Positions 1 to 8,927 of a DNA stretch of 64,000 nucleotides are shown in pieces. Numbering within the stretch: position 1 is the first letter of the stretch; each line of letters opens with the position of its first letter. Below the pieces are notes generated by a model that was not told where the DNA came from, made no database searches, and worked only from the letters and a program-made list of their open reading frames with translations. Made by a program: the position numbers and the translations under genes. This DNA is from Salmonella enterica subsp. houtenae serovar Houten. GTDB taxonomy: Bacteria; Pseudomonadota; Gammaproteobacteria; Enterobacterales; Enterobacteriaceae. Where the stretch lies: NCBI GenBank assembly GCA_900478215.1, contig LS483478.1, positions 3,658,001 to 3,722,000 on the forward strand, in the 5' to 3' direction.

Positions 1-1969
1 GTTGCGGGTCCGCCAGCCATTTTTCCATGCCCTGAATACGACGCTCTAGCGTACGGCGATCGCCGTAGCCTTCCGCGATCATCCACTTCAGCAGGACGAT
101 ATTGGAGGTCAGGTATTCGATGATAGGCTCTTTGTTCAGCTTGATAGTACAACCCGCAGCGGAGCGCTCAGCAGAAGCATCGGTCAGCTCAAACGCCTGC
201 TCGACTTTCAGATCCGGCAGACCTTCAATTTCCAGAATGCGGCCGGAGAAGATGTTTTTCTTCCCTTTCTTCTCAACGGTCAGTAGTCCCTGTTTAATCG
301 CGTACAGCGGAATCGCGTGGACCAGATCGCGCAAGGTAATGCCTGGCTGCATTTTGCCTTTAAAACGCACCAGTACCGATTCCGGCATATCCAGCGGCAT
401 TACGCCGGTCGCGGCGGCAAACGCCACCAGACCCGATCCCGCCGGGAAGGAGATACCGATCGGGAAACGAGTGTGGGAATCGCCGCCAGTGCCCACGGTA
501 TCCGGCAGCAGCATACGGTTCAGCCAGGAGTGGATCACGCCGTCGCCCGGGCGCAACGATACGCCGCCGCGGTTCATAATAAAGTCCGGCAAGGTATGGT
601 GCGTGGTAACGTCAACCGGCTTCGGATAGGCAGCAGTATGACAGAACGACTGCATGACCAGATCGGCGGAGAATCCCAGACAGGCCAGATCTTTTAGCTC
701 ATCACGGGTCATCGGGCCAGTGGTATCCTGGGAACCGACGGAGGTCATTTTCGGCTCGCAGTACGCGCCCGGACGAACCCCAGCGACGCCGCAGGCGCGA
801 CCGACCATTTTCTGCGCCAGAGAGAAGCCGCGGCTACTTTCCGCCACGTCTTTCGCCTGACGGAATACCTCGCTGTGCGGCAGCCCCAGCGCTTCGCGCG
901 CTTTGGTGGTCAGGCCACGACCGATGATCAACGGGATACGGCCACCAGCACGTACCTCATCAATCAGCACGTCGGTTTTCAGTTCGAAATTCGCCAGTAG
1001 CTCGCCAGTTTCGTGGCTACGCACTTCGCCTTTATACGGGTAAACGTCAATCACATCGCCCATGTTCAGCCTGGAGACATCCACTTCCACAGGCAGCGCG
1101 CCGGCATCTTCCATGGTATTAAAGAAAATTGGCGCGATTTTTCCGCCGAGGCAAAGACCGCCGCCGCGTTTGTTCGGCACAAACGGAATATCATCGCCCA
1201 TAAACCACAGCACGGAGTTGGTAGCGGATTTACGGGAAGAACCGGTACCCACCACATCGCCAACGTAAGCCAGCGGGAAGCCTTTTTTCCCTAATGCCTC
1301 AATCTGTTTGATGGGGCCGACAACGCCTGGCTGATCCGGCTCAATGCCTTCACGGGCGTTTTTCAACATCGCCTGCGCATGTAACGGGATATCCGGGCGA
1401 GACCATGCATCCGGCGCCGGAGAGAGATCGTCAGTGTTAGTTTCACCGGTCACTTTGAAGACGGTAACGGTGATTTTTTCCGCCAGCGGCGGACGGCTCA
1501 GGAACCATTCGGCGTCGGCCCAGGATTGCATTACCTGTTTGGCGTAGGCGTTACCCGCTTTGGCTTTTTCTTCGACATCATAGAAGTTATCGAACATCAG
1601 CAGAGTGTGAGACAGCGCTTTCGCCGCGATTGGCGCCAGTTTAGCGTCGTCCAGCGCATCAATCAGCGGATGAATGTTGTAACCACCCTGCATGGTGCCG
1701 AGCAGCTCGATGGCTTTCTCAGGGGTGATTAACGGAGACGTCGTTTCGCCTTTCGCGACGGCGGCAAGGAAGCCGGCTTTAACATAGGCGGCTTCATCGA
1801 CGCCTGGTGGAACACGGTGGGTTAACAGGTCTAACAGGAACTCTTCTTCGCCCACGGGCGGGTTTTTCAGCAGCTCGACAAGCGCGGCCATTTGGGTTGC
1901 ATCTAAAGGTTTGGGCACAATCCCCTCGGCGGCACGTTCAGCTACGTGCTTACGGTATTCTTCTAGCAC
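1..1969 (-). CDS. acnB: Aconitate hydratase B (partial, C-terminus outside window)
   Basis: Bifunctional aconitase B of the TCA cycle, interconverting citrate and isocitrate, and acting on 2-methylisocitrate in the methylcitrate cycle. About 656 of roughly 865 residues lie in the window; the C-terminal part, with the rest of the catalytic core and its iron-sulfur cysteines, is cut off at position 1. The translated N-terminus (V/M-L-E-E-Y-R-K-H-V-A-E-R) and the following helical domain match AcnB. The start is a GTG at 1969-1967, with GAGGAGAA about 6 bases upstream on the minus strand; no in-frame ATG fits better. The upstream neighbour is divergent, so acnB has its own promoter in the 1970-2360 gap. 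Confidence 0.97.
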   Translation of the reverse strand, partial: MLEEYRKHVAERAAEGIVPKPLDATQMAALVELLKNPPVGEEEFLLDLLTHRVPPGVDEAAYVKAGFLAAVAKGETTSPLITPEKAIELLGTMQGGYNIHPLIDALDDAKLAPIAAKALSHTLLMFDNFYDVEEKAKAGNAYAKQVMQSWADAEWFLSRPPLAEKITVTVFKVTGETNTDDLSPAPDAWSRPDIPLHAQAMLKNAREGIEPDQPGVVGPIKQIEALGKKGFPLAYVGDVVGTGSSRKSATNSVLWFMGDDIPFVPNKRGGGLCLGGKIAPIFFNTMEDAGALPVEVDVSRLNMGDVIDVYPYKGEVRSHETGELLANFELKTDVLIDEVRAGGRIPLIIGRGLTTKAREALGLPHSEVFRQAKDVAESSRGFSLAQKMVGRACGVAGVRPGAYCEPKMTSVGSQDTTGPMTRDELKDLACLGFSADLVMQSFCHTAAYPKPVDVTTHHTLPDFIMNRGGVSLRPGDGVIHSWLNRMLLPDTVGTGGDSHTRFPIGISFPAGSGLVAFAAATGVMPLDMPESVLVRFKGKMQPGITLRDLVHAIPLYAIKQGLLTVEKKGKKNIFSGRILEIEGLPDLKVEQAFELTDASAERSAAGCTIKLNKEPIIEYLTSNIVLLKWMIAEGYGDRRTLERRIQGMEKWLADPQ

Positions 1970-2360
1970 GACGGTTCTCCTCGCTCTCATTGTCATAGTG
2001 CGGCATACGCTTTGTGTATGGGCGATTCTCTTCACGCTCCTGTGAGACAGCAGTTAGTAGGGTAAATGCCCGGGTACCGCAACGGGCAGAATAGCAGGAT
2101 TTTAGTAGGGTGTTAATCTGTTTACAAAAAAGCAACATAAAAAAGTGGCTGAATCGTTAAGGATGGTCTAATGCTCTACTTAGACGGGAGCTGCTGCCGT
2201 AAATGCTTACCTCATTTCGTGCTTTGATCGTCACGTAACGTTACCGATCCCAACATTAGCTAAAAATTAAACTATCGTCCCTTTATACTCACGCAAAACT
2301 GCACCCCGTCGGCGGCAGGCATAATGACCATAGCGATTCCCTGGAATCGGGAGAGATAAA
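1970..2360. other. Divergent intergenic region between acnB and yacH
   Basis: These 391 bases hold no credible gene. They must contain the acnB promoter on the minus strand and the yacH promoter on the plus strand. A possible plus-strand -10 hexamer, TATACT, lies at 2284-2289, about 70 bases before the yacH start; no convincing -35 accompanies it. The yacH ribosome binding site is the GGGAGAG just before 2361. I could not place ArcA, CRP or Fis sites for acnB by eye. Confidence 0.5.
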
Positions 2361-3932
2361 ATGACGTTGCCCTTTAAACCCCATCTCATTGCCCTTGTGT
2401 GCAGTGCCGGGTTATTTGCCGCTTCGGGCGTACTGTATGTTAAAAGCCGCGCTCCCGCCCCTGCGCAAACGCAGGCCGCTGTGCCCGCGCCTGTCGCGAA
2501 AACGACCTTTGCCTCTGCGCAAATCGATCAATGGGTCGCGCCTGTCGCGCTTTATCCCGATGCCCTGCTTTCGCAGGTGCTCATGGCCTCCACCTACCCG
2601 GCGAACGTGGTTCAGGCCGTCCAGTGGTCCCGTGATAACCCCACGCTGCAGGGCGATGCCGCTATTCAGGCGGTGGCCGGCCAACCGTGGGACCCCAGCG
2701 TCAAATCGCTGGTCGCCTTTCCCCAGTTGATGGCGCTTATGGGCGAGAATCCGCAATGGGTGCAAAACCTGGGCGATGCGTTCTTAGCCCAGCCGCAGGA
2801 TGTGATGGATGCGGTGCAAAGGCTGCGTCTGCTCGCTCAACAAACCGGTTCGCTAAAATCAACGCCGCAGCAAACCGTCACCAGCGTGCCGACGCCCAGC
2901 GCTTCTACCGCCGTCACGACGACCACCACCACGTCTCCCGGTACGCCGGCGGCCTCTTCGACCGTCATTAAAATTGAGCCTGCGAATCCGCAGGTGGTGT
3001 ACGTGCCGAACTATAACCCCGCGACGGTCTATGGCGCCTGGCCCAATACCGCTTATCCGCCGGTGTATTTGCCGCCCCCTCCGGGACAGCAGTTTGCCGA
3101 TAGTTTTGTAAAAGGTTTTGGTTATAGTCTGGGCGTCGCCACCACCTATGCGTTGTTCAGCAGCATAGACTGGGATGACGATGATCATCACCACCATGAC
3201 GACGACCATCATCATGACGATGATTACCATCATGGCGGTAACGGTTATCAACACAATGGCGATAATATCAACATCAATGTCAATAATTACAACCGGATAT
3301 CCGGGCAAAATCTGCCTGGTCAAACGATGGGCTGGCAGCATAACCCCACCTGGCGCAACGGCGTCCCCTATCCGAATAATACCGTCGCGCAACGATTCCA
3401 TCCCACCAACGTTAGCGGCGGGCTAAGCGCAACGCAGCAACCCCCAGTGTCTCGCGATAGTCAACGCCAGACGGCCATGGCGCAATTCCAACAGCGCAGC
3501 CATACGGCGAACGCGTCTTTGCCAGCGGCAAGCACCCGCGATGCCCAGCGTACGGCGGCCTCTCAACAGTTAAACCAGATAGTCCGGCGTAATAATTATC
3601 GCGGTTATGACAATCAGCATGACAGCGCGCAGCGGCAGATGACGCAGCAGCATAGCGCGGCGCTGAACTCCCGGACGCAGCTACATCACTTGTCGCAGCA
3701 ACAGCGTAACGCGGCGCATCAGCAGATCGCGTCCTCTACGCCGCAGCAGCGCCAGTTAATACGCCAGAACAGGCACGCCAATGTGTTTAGCGGGAACGAC
3801 AGTCGATCGCCGTCATGGCAATCGCAACAGTTACGCGGCCAGGAAAGCCGTCGCGGCAGTCACTTAAACACCGAGCAACGCGCCGCCGCGCGGGAGCGTT
3901 TTTCTGAACACCATGAATTTCATCGCCGTTAA
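2361..3932 (+). CDS. yacH: DUF3300 envelope protein YacH with a His/Asp-rich segment
   Basis: Protein of 523 residues with no established function. Residues about 8-27 form a hydrophobic signal or anchor segment, followed by an Ala/Pro-rich linker. The DUF3300 domain covers about residues 50-240, with the family phrase IDQWVAPVALYPDALLSQVL. At about residues 271-300 there is a dense run of alternating Asp and His, then an Asn-rich stretch and a long Gln/Arg/Ser/His-rich, probably disordered tail. The His/Asp run suggests divalent metal binding, but that is inference. It is followed after 12 bases by a DUF2950 gene, a pairing seen in other Proteobacteria, so the two are probably co-transcribed. 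The name follows similarity to E. coli YacH. Confidence 0.85.
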   Translation: MTLPFKPHLIALVCSAGLFAASGVLYVKSRAPAPAQTQAAVPAPVAKTTFASAQIDQWVAPVALYPDALLSQVLMASTYPANVVQAVQWSRDNPTLQGDAAIQAVAGQPWDPSVKSLVAFPQLMALMGENPQWVQNLGDAFLAQPQDVMDAVQRLRLLAQQTGSLKSTPQQTVTSVPTPSASTAVTTTTTTSPGTPAASSTVIKIEPANPQVVYVPNYNPATVYGAWPNTAYPPVYLPPPPGQQFADSFVKGFGYSLGVATTYALFSSIDWDDDDHHHHDDDHHHDDDYHHGGNGYQHNGDNININVNNYNRISGQNLPGQTMGWQHNPTWRNGVPYPNNTVAQRFHPTNVSGGLSATQQPPVSRDSQRQTAMAQFQQRSHTANASLPAASTRDAQRTAASQQLNQIVRRNNYRGYDNQHDSAQRQMTQQHSAALNSRTQLHHLSQQQRNAAHQQIASSTPQQRQLIRQNRHANVFSGNDSRSPSWQSQQLRGQESRRGSHLNTEQRAAARERFSEHHEFHRR

Positions 3933-3944
3933 CCGGAGCAGATA

Positions 3945-4736
3945 ATGAAAAAGGTTATGTTAAGCGCTCTGTTACTGTCGCTACCCTTGCTGGGCTACGC
4001 GCAGGAACGGTTCCCCTCGCCGGAAGCGGCCGCCAGCGCCTTCGCCGCGGCGGTAGCCGGAAAAAATGAAACGCAGCTTACCGCACTACTGGGCGATGAC
4101 TGGCGGCAATTTCTGCCGCCGGAAGGCGCCGATCCAGAGGCCGTGGCCCGCTTCAATCGTGACTGGCGCGAAGGCCATCGCATTGTACAAAAAGACAATA
4201 CGGCGCATCTGAATGTCGGACGAGAAGACTGGCAGCTCCCGGTGCCAATGGTGAAAGAGGCTGACGGCTGGCGCTTTGATATGGCGGCAGCCGGGAATGA
4301 GATCCTCACCCGAACTATTGGGCGAAATGAACTTTCTACCTTACAGGCCATGCATGCTTACGTTGATGCGCAGCAGGACTATTACCTGCAAAACCATCGC
4401 TGGGCGCACAGGATAATCAGTAGCGAAGGCCAAAAAGATGGCCTGTACTGGCCAACCAAAGCGGGCGAAGTCCCCAGTCCATTAGGCCCAAACTTTAGCC
4501 CCGCAGCGCCAGACGAGGGTTATCACGGCTACCATTTCCGCATTATCAGCGATAACGACGGTCACGGCGCGGCGCTTCTGGCCTGGCCAATGCATTACGG
4601 CGAAACCGGGGTGATGAGTTTTATGGTCAACCAGGACGATCGTATTTATCAGGCGGATTTAGGCAAGGAGACGGAGAGTAACGTTCAGGCTATCACGCGT
4701 TTTGCGCCAGACGCGCAGTGGCAGGTCGCCGAATAA
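3945..4736 (+). CDS. DUF2950 family exported protein
   Basis: Protein of 263 residues with a clear Sec signal peptide (MKKVMLSALLLSLPLLGYAQ, cleavage probably after Ala19), so periplasmic. The rest fits the DUF2950 family: an N-terminal FPSPEAAASAFAAAV helix and a C-terminal Gly-rich stretch (GYHGYHFRI, then YGETGVMSFMV) typical of that family. The start is 12 bases after yacH stops, and the Shine-Dalgarno element (GGAGCAG) overlaps the gap, so it belongs to the yacH operon. Molecular function is unknown; the DUF3300/DUF2950 pairing suggests the two proteins act together in the envelope. I recognise the family but know no gene symbol. Confidence 0.8.
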   Translation: MKKVMLSALLLSLPLLGYAQERFPSPEAAASAFAAAVAGKNETQLTALLGDDWRQFLPPEGADPEAVARFNRDWREGHRIVQKDNTAHLNVGREDWQLPVPMVKEADGWRFDMAAAGNEILTRTIGRNELSTLQAMHAYVDAQQDYYLQNHRWAHRIISSEGQKDGLYWPTKAGEVPSPLGPNFSPAAPDEGYHGYHFRIISDNDGHGAALLAWPMHYGETGVMSFMVNQDDRIYQADLGKETESNVQAITRFAPDAQWQVAE

Positions 4737-4773
4737 CCTGTAAGCGCCTGGCGTTATCGCCAGGCCATGATCA

Positions 4774-5058
4774 TTACCCCTGATGCGGCATTAATTCCGG
4801 GTGGCCTTGTACCGGCGGCTTGTTACTGGTCAGCGCGGCTTCATCAGCCTGAATGCTGCCGGAATTGGCCGCCCATACGCCTTCACGCGTGTGGGTGATC
4901 TGCTGATGCTGCGCATTCAAATCCTCGCCCATTGCCGCAATATGCGTACTTTCCGTACCGCCGCTGTTAGTCGCCCAGGGGATGACGGGATCGCTGGCGA
5001 ATGCCATGCCGGAGATCAACGTCGCGGTTAGCGCTGCTGTCGTTAGAAAAAGTTTCAT
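4774..5058 (-). CDS. Small secreted protein, unknown function
   Basis: A 94-residue protein with a typical signal peptide (MKLFLTTAALTATLISGMAFA, cut before Ser22) and a hydrophilic mature part of about 73 residues that has no cysteine and no recognisable domain. Two copies of an A-T/A-N-S-G motif occur (WATNSGG and WAANSGS), spaced about 37 residues apart, hinting at an internal duplication. The ribosome binding site is a GAGG upstream of 5058 on the minus strand. It is convergent with the DUF2950 gene and lies downstream of lpdA but is separated from it by a strong terminator, so it is probably monocistronic. I do not recognise a homologue with a known role. Confidence 0.65.
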   Translation of the reverse strand: MKLFLTTAALTATLISGMAFASDPVIPWATNSGGTESTHIAAMGEDLNAQHQQITHTREGVWAANSGSIQADEAALTSNKPPVQGHPELMPHQG

Positions 5059-5285
5059 ATAGTAAACCTCATAATTATCTCGCTATTATTTTACATGGTT
5101 ACTAATTTCAAAGTAATGACAAAGTAAGGAGAGGTATTTCTTATGAAACAATTAGTTGATCGAAAATTACTGACAAAGGCGTTACCGACGGCATAAGGTC
5201 TGAAAAGCGCACTTCTGCGGAAAAGATAAATTTTGTGGTTTCGTTATCCTTCGCCATCATTTGACACATTTGATTTGCCATGCAT
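5059..5285. other. Intergenic region upstream of the small secreted protein gene
   Basis: A+T-rich stretch that should carry the promoter of the minus-strand gene at 4774-5058. Open frames crossing it (for example a 116-codon minus frame from 5491) run through the lpdA 3' end and have no coding character. No further feature was identified. Confidence 0.4.
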
Positions 5286-5312
5286 AAAAAAAGCGGCTGT
5301 AAAGCCGCTTTT
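5286..5312 (-). terminator. Intrinsic terminator after lpdA
   Basis: Inverted repeat AGCGGCT/AGCCGCT flanked by A-runs on the plus strand. Read on the minus strand, it is a stem of 7 pairs with a short loop followed by a run of seven T. It ends the pdhR-aceEF-lpdA transcription unit and may also work in the other direction. Confidence 0.85.
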
Positions 5313-5325
5313 CTGTGTCGGACGG

Positions 5326-5368
5326 TGCCTTGTCGGATGACGACTGACGTCTTATCCGGCCTACAATC
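5326..5368. repeat. REP (palindromic) element
   Basis: Two arms resembling the enterobacterial REP consensus (TTGTCGGATGACG and TCTTATCCGGCCTAC) form an imperfect palindrome just downstream of lpdA and its terminator. Such elements typically lie at operon ends and protect mRNA 3' ends. Confidence 0.7.
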
Positions 5369-5393
5369 GCCCGGTATTGCCACCCTCAGAAGA

Positions 5394-6818
5394 TTATTTC
5401 TTCTTCGCTTTCGGGTTCGGCAGGTCAGTAATGCTACCTTCGAAGATTTCCGCCGCCAGGCCCACGGACTCATGCAGAGTCGGGTGCGCATGAATGGTCA
5501 GCGCGATGTCTTCCGCGTCACAGCCCATCTCGATCGCCAGTCCGATTTCGCCCAGCAGCTCGCCGCCATTGGTGCCGACAATCGCCCCGCCAATCACGCG
5601 GTGAGATTCTTTGTCGAAAATCAGTTTGGTCATGCCGTCTGCGCAATCGGAAGCGATCGCACGGCCAGAAGCTGCCCACGGGAAGGTGGCGGTTTCGTAG
5701 CTGATACCTTTCTCTTTCGCTTCTTTCTCGGTCAGGCCAACCCATGCCACTTCTGGCTCGGTGTAAGCGATAGACGGGATAACCTTCGGATCGAAGTAGT
5801 GTTTCTTACCGGCGATAACTTCAGCGGCAACGTGACCTTCGTGAACGCCTTTATGGGCCAGCATCGGCTGACCGACGATATCGCCGATAGCGAAGATGTG
5901 CGGCACGTTGGTGCGCAACTGTTTATCCACGCGGATGAAGCCACGGTCGTCAACTTCCACGCCGGCTTTGCCCGCATCGAGGTTTTTACCGTTCGGCACA
6001 CGACCAATCGCCACCAGAACCGCATCATAACGCTGCGCTTCAGCCGGGGCTTTTTTGCCTTCCATCGACACGTAAATACCGTCTTCTTTCGCTTCAACGG
6101 CGGTCACTTTGGTTTCCAGCATCAGGTTGAATTTCTTGCCGATGCGCTTGGTGAAGACTTTAACGATGTCTTTATCAGCCGCCGGGATAACCTGGTCAAA
6201 CATTTCAACCACGTCAATCTCTGAACCCAGCGCGTGGTATACGGTACCCATTTCCAGACCGATGATACCGCCGCCCATCACCAGCATACGCTTCGGCACT
6301 TCTTTCAGTTCCAGAGCGTCGGTAGAATCCCATACGCGCGGGTCTTCATGAGGAATAAACGGTAATTGGATCGGACGAGAACCCGCCGCGATGATCGCGT
6401 TGTCGAAGTTGATCACGGTCTTGCCGTTTTCACCTTCCACTTCCAGGGTGTTGGCCCCGGTGAATTTACCCAGACCGTTGACCACTTTTACTTTACGGCC
6501 TTTCGCCATACCCGCCAGACCGCCGGTCAGTTGCGTGATGACTTTCTCTTTCCAGGTACGAATCTTGTCAATGTCGGTTTTCGGCTCGCCGAAGACGATA
6601 CCGTGCTCAGCCAACGCTTTCGCTTCTTCGATAACTTTTGCCACGTGCAGCAGAGCTTTAGAAGGGATACAGCCGACGTTCAGACAAACACCGCCAAGGG
6701 TGTTGTAGCGTTCTACGATTACGGTTTCCAGACCTAAATCAGCGCAACGGAAAGCGGCAGAATAGCCTGCCGGGCCCGCCCCAAGTACCACGACCTGAGT
6801 TTTGATTTCAGTACTCAT
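5394..6818 (-). CDS. lpdA: Dihydrolipoamide dehydrogenase (E3)
   Basis: Flavoprotein of 474 residues that reoxidises the lipoyl groups of pyruvate dehydrogenase, 2-oxoglutarate dehydrogenase and the glycine cleavage system, passing electrons to NAD+. Visible: the N-terminal FAD Rossmann motif (GAGPAGYSAA), the redox-active pair C45 and C50 in GGVCLNVGCIPSK, a second nucleotide-binding motif (MGGGIIGLEMG), and the C-terminal HAHPTLHES with the catalytic His-Glu dyad. Two adjacent ATG codons occur; the second (6818) is chosen because it lies 5 bases after AGAGG and gives the family length. A terminator separates it from aceF, so it also has its own promoter in the 6819-6990 gap while forming the end of the pdh operon. 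Confidence 0.98.
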   Translation of the reverse strand: MSTEIKTQVVVLGAGPAGYSAAFRCADLGLETVIVERYNTLGGVCLNVGCIPSKALLHVAKVIEEAKALAEHGIVFGEPKTDIDKIRTWKEKVITQLTGGLAGMAKGRKVKVVNGLGKFTGANTLEVEGENGKTVINFDNAIIAAGSRPIQLPFIPHEDPRVWDSTDALELKEVPKRMLVMGGGIIGLEMGTVYHALGSEIDVVEMFDQVIPAADKDIVKVFTKRIGKKFNLMLETKVTAVEAKEDGIYVSMEGKKAPAEAQRYDAVLVAIGRVPNGKNLDAGKAGVEVDDRGFIRVDKQLRTNVPHIFAIGDIVGQPMLAHKGVHEGHVAAEVIAGKKHYFDPKVIPSIAYTEPEVAWVGLTEKEAKEKGISYETATFPWAASGRAIASDCADGMTKLIFDKESHRVIGGAIVGTNGGELLGEIGLAIEMGCDAEDIALTIHAHPTLHESVGLAAEIFEGSITDLPNPKAKKK

Positions 6819-6990
6819 CATGACCTCTTTATTTGTATCCGGCGGTCCGGGGTACTTGATCGCCCATCATCCACCGGGTCGTTCTATCCGCCCGTATCTT
6901 ACAAAATTGTTAACAATTTTGAAACAACAAACGGATCACGAATTATCGCTTTCGCTAATAACCTCACAAAGTTTATGAGATTAGAAGACA

Positions 6991-7016
6991 AAAAGCCGGC
7001 CGTCGGGCCGGCTTTT
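6991..7016 (-). terminator. Terminator between aceF and lpdA
   Basis: GC-rich hairpin GCCGGC/GCCGGC with flanking A and T runs, directly after the aceF stop codon. It attenuates read-through from pdhR-aceEF into lpdA, consistent with a separate lpdA promoter. Confidence 0.85.
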
Positions 7017-7020
7017 TCGC

Positions 7021-8913
7021 TTACATCACCAGACGGCGAATGTCAGACAACATGTTGTTGATAATGGTAATGAAACGCGCGCCATCAGCCCCATCGATCA
7101 CACGGTGGTCGAAGGATAGAGAGATAGGCATCATCAGACGCGGCACAAACTCTTTCCCATTCCACACCGGTTCCATCGCTGACTTAGAAACGCCGAGGAT
7201 TGCCACTTCCGGCGCGTTCACAATCGGCGCGAAGTGGGTAGTACCCAGGCCGCCAATGCTGGAGATAGTGAAGCAACCGCCCTGCATCTCGCCAGCCGTC
7301 AGCTTACCATCACGCGCTTTTTTGGAGATGGTGGTCAGTTCGCGAGACAGCTCGGTGACGCTTTTCTTATTCACGTCTTTGAACACCGGAACCACCAGGC
7401 CATTCGGGGTATCAACCGCCACACCGATGTTGATGTATTTCTTCAGCGTCAGGCGCTGACCGTCTTCAGACAGCGAGCTGTTGAAGCGCGGCATCTGCTC
7501 CAGCGCAGCGGCAACCGCTTTCATGATGAAGACCACTGGGGTGTATTTCACATCCAGTTTGCGCTTCTCAGCTTCGGCGTTCTGCTGTTTACGGAACGCT
7601 TCCAGATCGGTGATATCGGTTTTGTCGAAGTGCGTAACGTGCGGGATCATCACCCAGTTACGGCTCAGGTTCGCGCCAGAGATTTTCTGGATACGGCCCA
7701 GTTCGACTTCTTCCACTTCACCAAACTTGCTGAAGTCCACTTTCGGCCACGGCAGCATACCCGGGATACCGCCGCCCGCAGCAGCCGGTGCAGCTTCCGC
7801 GCGTTTGATAGCGTCTTTCACGTAAGCCTGAACGTCCTCGCGCAGGATACGGCCTTTACGGCCAGTCCCTTTCACTTTCGCCAGGTTAACGCCAAACTCG
7901 CGCGCCAAACGGCGAATCAGCGGGGTAGCGTGAACGTAAGCGTCGTTTTCAGCGAACTCAGATTTGCTTTCCGCTTTAGCTGCAGGGGCAGCAGGCTTCT
8001 CAGTTTTCGCCGCCGGAGCCGGCGCAGCCGGCGCAGCCGCTTGTTGTTTAGCCGGCGCCGCAGCAGGCGCTGCGCCTTCTACTTCGAAGACCATAATCAA
8101 CGAGCCGGTAGAGACTTTATCGCCAGTGCTGATTTTGATCTCTTTCACGGTGCCCGCGAACGGCGCAGGCACTTCCATGGAGGCTTTGTCGCCTTCCACG
8201 GTGATCAGCGACTGTTCAGCGTCTACTTTATCGCCGACTTTTACCATCACTTCGGTGACTTCAACTTCGTCGCCGCCGATATCCGGTACGTTAACTTCTT
8301 TCGAGCCGGAAGCAGCCGGAGCCGCTGCTGCTGGAGCAGCCGCCTGAGCCGGTGCTGCAGCAGGCGCTGCGCCCGCCACTTCGAAGACCATAATCAGGGA
8401 ACCGGTAGACACTTTGTCGCCGGTGTTCACTTTGATCTCTTTCACGGTGCCCGCGAACGGCGCCGGCACTTCCATAGAGGCTTTGTCGCCCTCTACGGTG
8501 ATCAGCGACTGTTCCGCTTCAACGGTGTCGCCAACTTTGACCATGACTTCGGTAACTTCAACTTCGTCGCTGCCGATATCCGGCACGTGAACGTCTTTCG
8601 CCGCGGCGGCTGCTGGAGCCGCTGCCGGAGCCGCTTCTTTCTTCTCTTCTGCCTTGGCAGGCGCAGCGTCAGCGGCACCCTCGGCGGAATCGAAAATCAT
8701 AATCAGTTTGCCGGTCTCGGTTTTATCGCCGACAGAGACTTTGATCTCTTTAACGATGCCAGCCTGCGGAGACGGGACTTCCATAGAGGCTTTGTCGCCT
8801 TCTACGGTGATCAGCGACTGTTCAGCTTCTACTTTGTCGCCCACTTTGACCAGAACCTCGGTGATTTCAACTTCATCTGCCCCGATGTCCGGTACTTTGA
8901 TTTCGATAGCCAT
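7021..8913 (-). CDS. aceF: Dihydrolipoyllysine acetyltransferase (E2 of pyruvate dehydrogenase)
   Basis: E2 core of the pyruvate dehydrogenase complex, 630 residues, transferring acetyl groups from lipoate to CoA. Three tandem lipoyl domains are present, each with the lipoylation motif VEGDKASMEVP (the first lipoyl lysine is K41), separated by Ala/Pro-rich flexible linkers. Then come an E1/E3-binding domain (ATPLIRRLAREFGVNL, about residues 330-365) and the catalytic acetyltransferase domain ending with SFDHRVIDGADGARF, containing the active-site His near 603. It starts 14 bases after aceE stops, in the same operon. The three lipoyl domains are nearly identical at DNA level, so the gene can recombine internally. 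Confidence 0.98.
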   Translation of the reverse strand: MAIEIKVPDIGADEVEITEVLVKVGDKVEAEQSLITVEGDKASMEVPSPQAGIVKEIKVSVGDKTETGKLIMIFDSAEGAADAAPAKAEEKKEAAPAAAPAAAAAKDVHVPDIGSDEVEVTEVMVKVGDTVEAEQSLITVEGDKASMEVPAPFAGTVKEIKVNTGDKVSTGSLIMVFEVAGAAPAAAPAQAAAPAAAAPAASGSKEVNVPDIGGDEVEVTEVMVKVGDKVDAEQSLITVEGDKASMEVPAPFAGTVKEIKISTGDKVSTGSLIMVFEVEGAAPAAAPAKQQAAAPAAPAPAAKTEKPAAPAAKAESKSEFAENDAYVHATPLIRRLAREFGVNLAKVKGTGRKGRILREDVQAYVKDAIKRAEAAPAAAGGGIPGMLPWPKVDFSKFGEVEEVELGRIQKISGANLSRNWVMIPHVTHFDKTDITDLEAFRKQQNAEAEKRKLDVKYTPVVFIMKAVAAALEQMPRFNSSLSEDGQRLTLKKYINIGVAVDTPNGLVVPVFKDVNKKSVTELSRELTTISKKARDGKLTAGEMQGGCFTISSIGGLGTTHFAPIVNAPEVAILGVSKSAMEPVWNGKEFVPRLMMPISLSFDHRVIDGADGARFITIINNMLSDIRRLVM

Positions 8914-8927
8914 TATTCTATTACCTC

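Noticed and set aside
3175..3426. Met/Thr/Ile-rich 83-codon frame
   Set aside because: Alternative frame of the His/Asp repeat in yacH.
5280..6224. 314-codon plus-strand open frame
   Set aside because: Antisense to lpdA and begins inside its terminator hairpin.
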